Source: Brugia malayi
Lineage: Eukaryota > Nematoda > Chromadorea > Rhabditida > Onchocercidae
Assembly (NCBI RefSeq): GCF_000002995.4
Contig: NW_025062477.1
Location: 8,528,649-8,592,648, forward strand
Reading direction: 5' to 3'
DNA length: 64,000 bases
Every line of letters starts with the position of its first letter. Position 1 is the first letter of the stretch. Position numbers and translations under genes: made by a program. Below, piece by piece: positions 19,437 through 30,603 of the stretch. Under the pieces are notes generated by a model that was not told where the DNA came from, did no database searches, and saw nothing but the letters and a program-made list of their open reading frames with translations.

Positions 19437-19960
19437 TTTATGCTAAATCCCATCAATTAAAAGTATTATTATACTTCGATTGGAATTACTAGCAACGCTT
19501 ATCGGAGTACGAGCAGTTCAATTTATAATAAGTCAGAATTCGAAAATGTATTGGTAACCATATGACCAACTTCAGTTGTATGCTTCCAGAACCATTATTG
19601 ATTTGTACAAAAGTGAGTAGAGAAAATAATAAAGCATATTTCTTGTTTTGTTATAATCCGGCTGATATTGCAACAAAGAGACTATTCTCAATAAAACTTC
19701 AGAAATATGAACACTATGAATCACAGTTAAAAACGAAGAAATATAACTGACTATCATTGGGATACTATTTCGATGGAGAATATGGAATGCAGAAAAGAAT
19801 GAATAATATGAAAATGAAGAAATTATCGCAAAGATTACTAAAGAAGTTCAAATGGAAGTTCATTCGTTCTACTGAAATGTTAAGATTACTGAGAACTGCA
19901 TGAAGTCGAAAATTCATAAACTTTATAGTAAAGAAAAATAATGTTTATCTACCAAACAAA

Positions 19961-22921
19961 ACACCATAAACCTCAAATTCTTCCCCAACGTTCTAGTTTT
20001 TCTAGTCCATATGTCGCGAATCTCAAAATGATTTATGCTAAATATGTCTGGACAATAAAATATTTGTGTTACAAATATAACTGATGAACTATTTAGCTAA
20101 TTTCTTATCCATTTTCCTTACCTCTCCAAAAGTTAAATTATCGGAAACCAGTACGTACACAAATGTTTCCAATATGATAACCAATGATGTTTCAATCGTT
20201 GTGCTATAATCAGACCTTTCTTTACGAAGTTTTTTATAAGAATGTTTCTTGTAAAACACTCTTACTCTCTCCCCCTCTTTCTTCCTCTTTATATATTTAT
20301 TTTATTTATAAGAGGGTAAAAAGAGGAATAAAATGATTACTTCTCAATCTTCTTGTCCTGTTATACTCGCCAATAAAAATTATCCCAAGTATTTCGTGCT
20401 ATTCCACACTATTAAATCAACTATTTTCGTGCTATTCCACACTATTAGTAAAAAATCAACTACAGCGATTGACCCTATTAGTCATAAACCACTCAGAACT
20501 GTTTTATAATGCCCAGGAAGAAATCCTCTTCCAAAGGAGATAACCAACCTTTGTCGGAAAACCGAAAAAATATTTATTACACACACTTATTTATTACACA
20601 ATAAATGTGAATCGATACAGTATACAGTATACAGCCGAATAACTGCTAATGATTCATCACTATAAACCAATTCGTTATTCCTTTATTATATTCCATTTTT
20701 TGAAATAATGAATCCTTTATCTAAACCTGAAATTGTAAATGCACATCTGTCTCCATTGTAAATGTTAATCTGTCAAGCCAGCCCACTTCTTAGATCTTTA
20801 AAAATCTTCTCTGATCAGTTAATTAAAAAAGGATCGATGGCAGCCTTCTCTTCCTCCTACTCAACAGTACCATTTACTCCTTTGCTGTTTCAATTATTCG
20901 ACTGTATACTGTATCTATTCACATTTATAAAGAAAATAAACGATATCTGGTTCGATCTCGCTCGCAGATAAGAAGCAAAAGTTCAAGTTCTACAGACTTA
21001 AAGTAAGTCAAGTGAACTTAATTAACCTAAATTATCTACTCTTCTGATCAAAAAGTTACTTCAAATTCACGACAACCTTCACTAATTATTATATTTATCA
21101 AACCAAAGCTTTATCAAAACAAAAATAAAATTCACAATAATTTATTCTATTTTTCATCCAATTCATATGTAAATCCTTCTAACTCAAGTTTATATGCCTT
21201 AAACGCCTGATAAACCAATACCTTAAATACTTGGTAAATTATTTTAATATTTTGGTACTTTTTGGTAAATTAATTGACATGGAAATGTATATAGCTAAGT
21301 TTATATTTAATGCTTTTTTTGCTTGTGTTACTTATTCCTTCTTCTATCATACTTATCTACTCTGCACGAGGAGCCTTTATTTCGACAACAACTATGCTTT
21401 CCCAGATTGCGACTCAATCAATTTTCATTATAACATCGAAAAATCATTAGTAATCAAGAAATCTTTATCTATTGACTAATAACTGCCATATAATATTATT
21501 ACCACTCTTATAGAAAGAATAAACATTACAATAATTGTATCTCTAAATAACAAATTATTCAAATCATGGAAGCTCCATAATTCTTGTAGAATTAGGATTT
21601 ATAAAAAGATGCATTGTCAGCAATCTCGTTCAATGGATATAACGCAAAAGGCATCGAATTATCATACCAAGGCTAAAACCTGATTCAATTTGAAGAGAAA
21701 ATAACATTCGATCAATGCAAAAATAATTGTTGAACGTTATAAATTTATTTGAGATATATTTTCTTTCTCGTTGTAACATATTCTTTCTCTACATTCTCTT
21801 GCTATATCTCACTATTAACATTCAGGAAATGAGATCATACGAGGAGGAATTTCTATAAGGAAACTCCAACGTTCGCGGATGAATCACTTTGCTGTTTATT
21901 TTATATTTTGATCAATGAATGACGCCACACACAAACGCGAGTGACTTTTTCAATCGATTTTTCCAAACTTTCTCAACTAAGAAGATAGCATGCAACATCA
22001 ATGACTTCCGAGATTGTTTTCTTTCAGAGGTCGCAATATGTAGAGATTAAATTCTGTGAAGCAGACGAGCCTCGGAGAAGCATCATGACCGGTCGCGAAA
22101 GTTCAACACGACCAATTCAGAGCAATCACAGAAGCTTTAGCAACTATAAGGACAGTTCTTAATTAACTCGATTGTCTGAACTAACAGTTATCGTTTTAAG
22201 ATTCCTCTCGTCCAAGAAACAACTACGAATCATTTCTAGTTGGTTGTGATGTGTGATAAAAATTGATTATATAAATAACAACGACTGTTCATGGGGCTAG
22301 TTGTTCTTTTACACAGTACATTTTTTAGATGAACTAGAAAGCAACAAGCGAACTTGGATGGAAGAAGGTCAAAATTATTGTTCGATGTCTTACAATCAAT
22401 TAGTTCCCTGAATCCAGTGAAACCACTACATCTTAGTTACATTTAACAAATCACTGAAGTGTTTTCAATCCTCATAAATCAACGAAAAGAGATTGATTTC
22501 CTTCACAATACCGCCTGATATCAGACAATCATACATTAGGCAACCAACGTTTCGGAAGTTGAATGAATAAAACTACGAAGATTTGTTTCCTTTACCGGAG
22601 TTCTCACTAATAAAATACTTTTTCAAATATCTCTTTATATTGGAAATGATTCTACAAACAACAGGATTAGAAATTCCTTCCAAAAATTCTCGGATTATGA
22701 AATACAGGTTTCTTTGTTGCACGAATTTTTTCTTGTTGGTAAAATAAATATGTTTCAGTCTTTCAGAAATTTAAAATGAAGGCTTAAAAACAAACCGCCT
22801 TTTCGTTAACTTGAATTATTTTTTTAAAAAGAAAAAAAAAACTCGAATTCGAATTACTATTTGAAGAGAAAAACAAGCAATTTTTATAGAATTTATGATG
22901 TAATTTTTTATGAATTTATCC
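19961..22921. other. Gene-free region downstream of the Pao relic
   Basis: AT-rich, with no recognisable exon. It should contain the element's integrase and 3' LTR if these survive, but decay prevents a call. A pyrimidine-rich tract (about 20262-20292) and an AATAAA-like site followed by CGCTCGCAG (about 20930-20967) look LTR-like but are unproven. A direct repeat sharing TTTCGTGCTATTCCACAC lies at about 20390-20448. Confidence 0.45.
20390..20448. repeat. Short direct repeat, unit about 33 bp, two copies
   Basis: TTTCGTGCTATTCCACAC plus TATTA is repeated exactly at about 20392 and 20425, separated by AAATCAACTA-like sequence that also recurs. A simple tandem duplication in non-coding DNA. 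Confidence 0.85.
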
Positions 22922-23787
22922 TCAGTTAAATTCATAGATAAAGGGCGTAGAAACACACCTCAAAATTGCAACTATTCCAGAAGGCATAACTTTACCAGAC
23001 TGGATGAAACGAGCGCCCATTATCAGTGTAAGGCCAGAACTAACGGCTGTAAAATAGATTATTAAAAGTACAGAAGTAATAAAATAAATCGTGTAATAAG
23101 ATATAAAAATAGCGGTTGTACTTGGTAACTGTTAAAATGCAATGCCTAAAAATTCACGTAACTAAGTTGGTAACTAATGAGTAGACCACCATGATATATG
23201 TATCTTCGGTCAATTTATTTCGTCTCGTAAATATTTTCTTTATGATAATGGTCTCAAGTTGGATAATAAAAGAAAATTACTAAACTGAAGAATGGATCTC
23301 AACCTAGTAAAGCAAAACAATTCTTCAGTGAAAGGCCTTTTGTTTAGAAATGACTAGCTATTTAAACTTTCTGTGCTTCCTATAAAATCCCTCTAATCTT
23401 GATGTTGACAATTCGAGTTTCTAAGTGGGACTAATGAAGGTTAAGCAAGACCTACCTAAAAGCATGGAGTTGTTGTTGAATTGAGCACCAAAACCTGCAA
23501 TACCTCCAAAAACAAGTCCAGCTGCCAGCGATGCGGTACTGCCTGAATGGAACCAAAAAACTTACTCCTTCTTAAAACCAAATTTCCCCTCCACTGTTAC
23601 TGAAGTTGCTAAATAAACGTAGCAATCATAAAGACCTGAGGAATAATCAATTAATGTTTGTTAATAGCCATAATGATATAATACTAATCGGAAAGGTATT
23701 AAAATTACCTGCTTTCAAGTAACCAACGAAACCGCCAACTATGATAATGCCTGCATAGATGAGACCTACCGAATCGCCCATTTTCAT
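22922..23787 (-). CDS. TMEM14-family small membrane protein
   Basis: Homologue of the TMEM14 (UPF0136) family of small hydrophobic proteins; vertebrate TMEM14C acts at the inner mitochondrial membrane in porphyrin transport. Exons on the minus strand: 23709-23787, 23456-23542 and 22959-23046, then read-through to a TGA at 22922-22924 (about 96 residues; the family is usually about 100-115). Residues 4-26 are DSVGLIYAGIIIVGGFVGYLKAG, the first hydrophobic helix; exon 2 gives the Gly/Ala-rich segment GSTASLAAGLVFGGIAGFGA. Exon 3 carries the family signature GARFIQSGKVMPSGIVAI. The ATG lies 2-3 bases after a TTTCAG acceptor with no upstream partner, suggesting spliced-leader addition. The last boundary is uncertain: a GT donor after residue 84 could instead join an exon starting near 22652 and ending near 22574 (KRYLKKYFISENSGK then a stop). 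TMEM14A, B or C cannot be distinguished. Confidence 0.82.
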
Positions 23788-25232
23788 ATCTGAAATATAT
23801 GTTGTTATCTTTATGTAATTCTCATTCATTAAAAAACGAAATTGATAAATAGAAACATCAACGAAAAATGAAATACGAAGGAACAATGCTACAGAAGCGA
23901 TAGCATTTGCAGCGGTGATAACACTGCGACAAAGTAGGAATTATGAAGAGAAGTAGAGAATATAGAAAACCGTTACCTTGACCTGAGTGACATCTCCGCC
24001 AAGTTTACGACTTAGAAAACTAGCAATCTCACACCGATTCTTAAGTTCCCACCGCCCCTTCAAATGCAATATTTTATTGCATGCAACGAGCAGTGCAATA
24101 CAGATCGCGCTGTGTGCGGAATAGAGAGAAAAGAATGCAAGCGGCCCTTCTTTTGCTTAAATCGCACTTCTTAGCACCAACTTTTCCCTTATTTCTATGT
24201 GGAATTTATTCTATCATTTCTCAGGTAAGTATATCTTGCAGGACTTCTAAAGAAGTCATCATCCACAAAATATTTTGGGAAGTATTTGTTAGACTCATCT
24301 TCCTTTTAAAACGTAGAGAGTTAAACCATTAAACTATCTATCCATCTTTATTTCTTTCTATCGGAGAACAGTTGGAGCATAAGTTTTCACTTTCTTATTT
24401 CCTCTCATTTTAGTGTAAAACATAAATGAAGTGAAAGTGAAGGTTTCATGCAAGATCTATAAAAGAGTGACTGTGACTTGTTTGCACTTTGTTTTAAAGT
24501 TTAATTAGACCAGAAACTGATGGATCATTAAAGTTGGAAAATGTACTGGCAAAAAAGAGAACATTTTCAGATGGGAAATGATTTTACTCGTTCTGTAAAA
24601 TTTTATTAAAAAAATAAAAAACGAAACGAAATAAAAACTAGTCATATAATTTTTGGGTTTTTAACAAAATTCTGTGGATTTAATTAAATTTTCAGCCAGT
24701 TATGAAAATCTCTTTATTAACTTTCACCATGCACAATATCTATTGCTAAAGTAAATTCACTGGCTAATTAGTTATAATAATGAAGTCCTTTATTCATCCA
24801 TCAGTCTATAGTACTATTTTCATTTCCAGAAAATTCTGATCGGGAATTTTCAACTTTACGAGACAGTTAATAAAAAAGAACGAACGGTTGGAATGAAGAA
24901 ATTTAAAATTTTAGTTGTAGTCACTGTGAAGAAAACGAATTTTTCAAGATCTTTCCAAAAATTTTGCCAGGAAATTCTTGGAGATTCAAATCAAACAACG
25001 CTTTTTAGAAAGCATTTTCTGAAAAGATACTAGTGTCTTTGCTTTTGTTTATCTTAAATTTGAAAATTCCGAATAATTTCAACAAAGGAAAATATAACAT
25101 TCATTATAAAGGCGTAATTTAGAATGCAGTTTAGAAGTTATTGGTTATATCGGTAGACAGGCGACCTTCATGTCCCAGAAGGAATGTTGAAGAGATGGTG
25201 CCACCCCGTTGAGATCTGTTCTAAATTATTAC

Positions 25233-25340
25233 ATGCATGCACATACACATACACATGCATATACACACACACGCACATACACATGCACATACATACATAC
25301 ATATGCACATGCACATGCATACACATACACATGCACATAC
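25233..25340. repeat. Degenerate (CA)n/(ACATGC)n microsatellite
   Basis: About 108 bases of CA, CATA and CATGCA units. The long open frames over it on both strands (Thr/His/Tyr-rich, or Cys/Met/Val-rich) are artefacts of the repeat. Confidence 0.92.
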
Positions 25341-26877
25341 CAAGATAGAAATTTTCACATTTGTTACAGATTGGAGATGTTGATACTATTTTCGTCATAT
25401 GTTTTCAAATGCGGTAAACAGGGCATGCCTTAGCTCATTTCTGGATAGGCTGACGCAGATTCTGACGCAAATGACTGTTACGACACTAACAATTCGCGTT
25501 CTGTCTCTCACTCTCAAATCGTTTTTGACTTTAATTGTTATGATAACAACATACCAAAATTCCTCAATTTTTCCTTTCATTGAAGAAAAAAAAATAGAAA
25601 ATGGAACTGGCTGATTTTTATTGGGACTAGATGAATTGATAACAAATTATTTTATCAGATAGTACTTATCAGCAGATATATCGTTGTATTTTGTTAATTT
25701 GTGGAAGACACAAATGCAAGAAAATAAAAAGTATCGAATGCAGTTACGCTTCATTTTGGGACTATAAGACATTTTAAATAGCATTTCATTTCGGAATATA
25801 AAATGTTTTTAATCTTTCATTTAATCACAAATTTTCTTTTACTAAAAAATATAACTTTAAATACTATCAAGATTTTTGTATTTCTTTCTTGTTCTCATTC
25901 CTTGCTTTTTCTTTAGTAATTTTCTGCAGTATAACAAATATTTTTACATTTTCGAAATCTTACCAAAAAAAAATTTTCATCTCGAAGTCTTTTTAATTGA
26001 CCAGTCTTTTGATATAAGTCTAATTCTACATTATTTATCATATATTTAATTTGTTACTTTCAAATAGACTTTTTTTTTCCTTCTACTGATTCTCAAGACA
26101 ATTTTGAGAACTTTTTCTGCCTTTTATGCTAAGATTTCTTTCTATGTGCTTTTATCATGGATCTTAGGTATTTCTTTCCACTTTCTGCTGCCTGTTACTT
26201 TGGAATTTGCTTTAAGATATATTTGATTTTAATAACTGTTCCTGATAAAAATATCGAGAAACTGTTGATAAAGAGATAAACATTGGTTTTTCTCTCTAAT
26301 CAAAGCTAGAAAATTTTCTGAAGCTGAAATTAGCACCTCTAATTTTCATCATGTACACAGTGTTCCATGGACTATATCAGGTTTGTTATCCTTACGATAA
26401 CTAAAGTTATTAGCAATAATAATAATAATAATGTTATGAAAAAATGTCAATAAGCGCGAGAGGTATTTTTCTGTTAAATGAAAAGTTTTGAAGTAACATT
26501 TCAAAGTAAAAAAAAAAAAAAAAAAACAAGATAATAAAAATGATAGTCCCTTAACATTTATTTCGAATTTAAATTTGTGACGATTTTATTTTCAAATGAA
26601 AGTTATCAATTTGTAATCTTTATCTGTTATCAGATTAGTTTTTTAGCGGGCGCTACTTACCTTTAATTGAGTTGTTAGAGGTTTCATAAACATTTAATTT
26701 GGGTTCATTTTATGATACGCATAAATGAAACAATACTTTTAATTTCTATTTACTTTATAAATAAGAGTTTTAAATTGTAACCTTATTCGTAGTGTAAGTC
26801 ACACTTACAAATTACTGTTTTACGCTTTTAAAACATCTTAGCCACGCATTTGTTTTCATTCCTTATTTTTTCTTTTG

Positions 26878-26925
26878 ATTCACATCTTCAAAGAGCTTCT
26901 TTTGAAGCTCTTCGAAGATGCGAAT
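26878..26925. repeat. Inverted repeat, 22-nt arms, 4-nt loop
   Basis: Left arm 26878-26899 (ATTCACATCTTC then AAAGAGCTTC) pairs with right arm 26904-26925 with two mismatches around a TTTT loop. It lies about 300 bp upstream of the plus-strand gene that starts at 27226. Confidence 0.85.
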
Positions 26926-27225
26926 TTATTATTATTTATTTCCGGAAATCGGCTTATTTTGTTAGTTGTTGTTTAATTTCAGAATTTGTATGCTCGAAAT
27001 ATATGACGCATAAGGACGGATTACTGATTGTTTCTAATATGCTCTCTAGAACTATTCATTCTTTCTGAAGCTTCAAATAACTTGTATGGTAGCTTCTTTT
27101 ATTTGAAGTTAACAAACAAACGTGAATATGTGCGTTTTCTAAAAAAGTGCGCAAGTCCTACTTCCAACAAGATGATATCATATTTGAAGATTGCTTGATT
27201 CGAATCTAAAAAATTGAGCCACTGA

Positions 27226-30200
27226 ATGTCGATAAGCTGCTCAGCACTACGTCAAACTGTACCGCCATCAACTAGAAGTTCAGGACATGAATTAACAAAT
27301 GGAACTTTCGGTTTTGGTGATACATCGAGTAACAGTGTAGATTCATTGATAGCACCCGAACGGGATGATCTAGATTTCCGAATTCAACAACGATTGGAAG
27401 CATCCCGACAAGGAATGTTGCAGCTGGAAGCGCTTCGCAGCAAACACCAAAAATTGATGCAGGTTAGTATTGTTCTGTTGTTTTTGATCTTTGATTCAAG
27501 TACTTGATACGAATTCGAATTTTCATCTCTGAATAATTCTTTAAAAAAGTGAAAGAATGGAACCTATGAATTTTAGTAGATATAACATTAATAAAGGAAA
27601 TAAACTTAATTTGTGATAAATATGATTTGGTTTCAAGATAAGAAATTATATTTTACATTCGGTGAACCAGATCTTTGGCCATTGCAGATAACAGATAATT
27701 ATATTGACGTAAATTATATTGTGATTAAAACTAACTGTGTTTAGGGAAAACTGGTCCAAAATTCTGGATAAAGAAGTAATTGTAATTTAACATTCTTCAT
27801 TAGACTAAATTTTACAGGAAATTATTTGTCTTCAACCGCATTTGCTATAAGCGCTGTCATGTTAAGAAATAGAAAGAGGACAGGAGATATTGGCATGAAA
27901 CTATTTCAAAATTTTTTAACTTTAAATTCCACTGTAAATTTAGGGAAAATTGTTCCAAAAGTAAAAATTTTTCAGGATAAATTAACATCCGTTAAAACAT
28001 CCGTTATCATCTGATCATGGTGCACGTATTTAAATTAATTTTAATTGTTTAAATGAAATTTAATTGTTCTTTTTTCTCTCTTCAGGAAATGCGTATTCGC
28101 TTACCGCATAGAATTAATGGAGAGCAATCAAGCGATGGTTCCGAAAAGCATAAACAATCATCAGCTTTAAATGTTCAAACTGAGGTTAGCACTACTTTTG
28201 ATTTTTTAGTCTTTCACTCAAAAGATTCTAGAAAAATGAGACAATAGGATGTAATGGGCCGTTGATTAAAAGATAAGAACTTGGAAAATATCTTTTCTCA
28301 GATTCATTGTTAGTGTCCTTTGTCATTTATTCATAACGTCGAAAAGAACTGATAATATAATTGCAGACATTTAAATTCTAAATTCTTTACTTCGCTCAGG
28401 ACTTTGTAAAGCAAGACATTAATGAATTTATTTCATACCAATTTTACAAAAGACTCCGTATTTCAAGAGTTTTGTGGCATTTCTCGGGAGATTCTATTTA
28501 TTGACCTCATTCACTTTGATCACGGAAAAGACTATCTTTTAATTATCTAATGATATCAATATTAATTCATTGTTCACTTTTTCTTGGCTGTCTGTGTATT
28601 TGTTCAGCTTTGATTATAGTCTATCTGTTTTGATATGATAGTATGACAATAATGCTATGACATTATCACTAAATAAATTTATATTTTAAATCTTTCTGTA
28701 CCCTATATATATTACTCGGAATTTCCCATTCTTGTGATACTGACCTCATTTATATTGTAGCAATTTTATAGTGGTCATGGAAGTGATCAGTTGGTCTGAT
28801 CTGATGATAAACTAGAAACAGTGCACGAAGGGTGTCATATTTCATAACTGAATTATTTGATAATGAAATTATATGATATAATACTGCAGGGTCATCTCCT
28901 TAAATTTCTTTTATTTCTTCAAAGACTGTTATCTTTTGCGGGATGTCAACTTATTGTAGCTTTGTGTGAAATAGAAGTTAGGAATGTCCCACCATTTGTA
29001 TTAAATTATAAAAGAGAAAGGACAAAAAATTGGTTGTAAAGCTCAAAAAAAAAAAAAACAAAAAAACAAAACAAAAAAACAAAAGCAAAAAATGCTATTA
29101 ATTAAGTCTGAAATAAGAGAGATTACTTCTGTTAACTCTTCCTTAAGTTCCTTGATGCGTTATCAAGGAACGTAACGATTAATAATGTAAGGTAGCAGAT
29201 GATCAAAAATTATACCCAGAATGAATTTCAAGACCCGAAGATCAAAAAAAAATAAATCGCTGAATCATTACTCGAACATATAGTATCTTGTGAATGAGTA
29301 ATCAACAAATTTTTATGTTCAGATCAAGTTGAATGATTTACGATGCGACAGTCCGGTGAGCTGTTGTGTAAGTCATCGATCGTCTGTTAGCATGGATTCC
29401 GGATGTGTTTCACTGTCTTCTGACTTTAGGTACCAATAGAAATACAAAAACACTTCTGTCCACCGCGGATATTCTAAATTTTGCCTGCAACAAACATAAA
29501 AGATATTCAAAAACTCAAAAATTATATTATTTTGGACTAAAAATAAAACTGAAGATAACTTTTGATAAGTGAACGCATTTGCATATATTCCAATAGATGT
29601 GATTTCCGGTGTATTTGCAGCAGTCAATCACCAATATCTTCTAATACAAATCAAAAATTTTCTCTGGAAGATCAACAAAAGAAAATTGAACAGAATGTGA
29701 TCACCGCTGAAATTGAAAATGATGAAAACCCACAAGTTGTGGTGAATTTTTATATATTCTTTAATCAGTTTATTTATCAATTTCCTTGCTAAGTTTTATT
29801 TCATTTTAAATAAAACAGTTTTTATTTGTCGTTCTGTATGTTCTTACCCATATCGGAGCTTATTATTTCAAATTATCATAGGGTTAACTCTACTAAACCA
29901 CGCATTTTCACCTTTATTTTGATTTTTTTCCATATTTTTTTAGGCTACGGCAATAGAAAGTACTACAGCATTGCGTTACAATGGAACAAAACATTGCAAG
30001 AACTGGCCAAGATCAAAGTCAATGTGTTTCAATTATCTGGATGAAAATACCACTGTTATTGATTCGCTTTCATTCTCACAGATCACTCCGCCACCAATTC
30101 ATCGAAAATTTTTTACGATTGGAAAGTTAGAAAGTGTTCAGGTAAAGTACTAAGAAAACTTTTTCGAGAATATTGGGTATTTTAGCAGTTTTTTATTGAT

Positions 30201-30603
30201 GTTATTTCACAGATGTGACCTAGCAAAACTTGGACTGTAACATAGATATGATATTCAAAGATAGATTTCTAATTAATTCTTATTTCAAACTCTTATTACT
30301 TGATCTATTTTCCTGAGTTGTGTTGAGTTGTTAAGATAATTTATTATTTTACAGCCATAAAAATTAAGAACTGAAAACGAAAGCAGCAATTAATTCCAGA
30401 TTCACCGCCCATCTCTGACCACGAGTTGTGTTGATATCCATTCTCCAATAACGATGCAAAGGGATCAATCACCGACACGTTTTCCGGTTAATCAGTCATC
30501 GTTGCTGTATGCCAAACCAATTGCTATACCGTTATCTTCAAAAATACCGACGTCTCCATACATGAGACTTAGAAATTCTAAAGTTCGTTGTGCTAATTCT
30601 TAG
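27226..30603 (+). CDS. Uncharacterised Ser-rich coiled-coil protein, 6 exons
   Basis: I do not recognise the family. Exons 27226-27462, 28086-28184, 29323-29429, 29621-29741, 29944-30141 and 30400-30603 keep phase throughout and give 321 residues ending in TAG. A TGA lies immediately upstream of the ATG, so this is the first in-frame start unless a further 5' exon is spliced in. Residues about 45-85 (RDDLDFRIQQRLEASR, then GMLQLEALRSKHQKLMQEM) are predicted to form a coiled coil. Exon 3 is rich in Ser/Cys and contains DSGCVS at residues 137-142, which fits the beta-TrCP phosphodegron pattern DSGxxS. A second charged helical stretch follows (SLEDQQKKIEQNVITAEIE). The C-terminal third is Ser/Pro-rich with basic patches and looks disordered. 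Exon 4 starts at a NAGNAG acceptor (CAGCAG), so a one-residue variant is possible. The protein resembles a regulatory or scaffold protein, but this is inference. Confidence 0.68.
29147..29171. repeat. Perfect 10-bp hairpin in an intron
   Basis: GTTCCTTGAT, loop GCGTT, ATCAAGGAAC, between exons 2 and 3 of the 27.2-kb gene. No role can be assigned. Confidence 0.85.

Larger units (their letters stand above)
15690..19960 (+). mobile_element. Decayed BEL/Pao LTR retrotransposon, pol region, interrupted
   Basis: Relic of a BEL/Pao polyprotein on the plus strand, recognised from ordered fragments in shifting frames. A possible gag zinc-knuckle remnant (CKSCTKLHC) lies near 15800-15832. The aspartic protease core LFDTGS is near 15988-16005, followed directly by a TAA and then LSFISKKLANELK. 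Around 16790-16826 IHYLPHYEV opens the reverse-transcriptase region. AGPIILPG (17554-17577), EKALLQLK (about 17621-17644) and AREFLSNEKEI (about 17890-17925) continue it. An RNase H-like VFTDVS lies near 18268-18285. After a gap, RLELLATLIGVRAVQF (about 19477-19524) and NPADIATKRL (about 19655-19685) follow, then FIRSTEMLRLLRTA (about 19861-19903). Many stops and frameshifts show that it is inactive. Integrase and both LTRs were not found. About 1.1 kb of unrelated sequence splits RNase H. The family call rests on the order and spacing of the motifs. Confidence 0.85.
23788..27225. other. Intergenic, between divergent TMEM14-like gene and 27.2-kb gene
   Basis: This region separates two divergently transcribed genes and so holds both 5' regions. 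About 24000-24130 is relatively CG-rich (AGATCGCGCTGTGTGCGG) and may be promoter DNA. It contains an AC/ACATGC-rich microsatellite at 25233-25340, an A-run near 26512-26526 and an imperfect hairpin at 26878-26925. No exon is supported. Confidence 0.55.

Noticed and set aside
20950..20962. GGTTCGATCTCGC resembling a tRNA T-arm
   Set aside because: Flanking sequence does not fold into a tRNA; more likely part of retroelement or LTR debris.
25168..25433. Open frames on both strands rich in Cys/Met/Val or Thr/His
   Set aside because: Produced by the CA-rich microsatellite.
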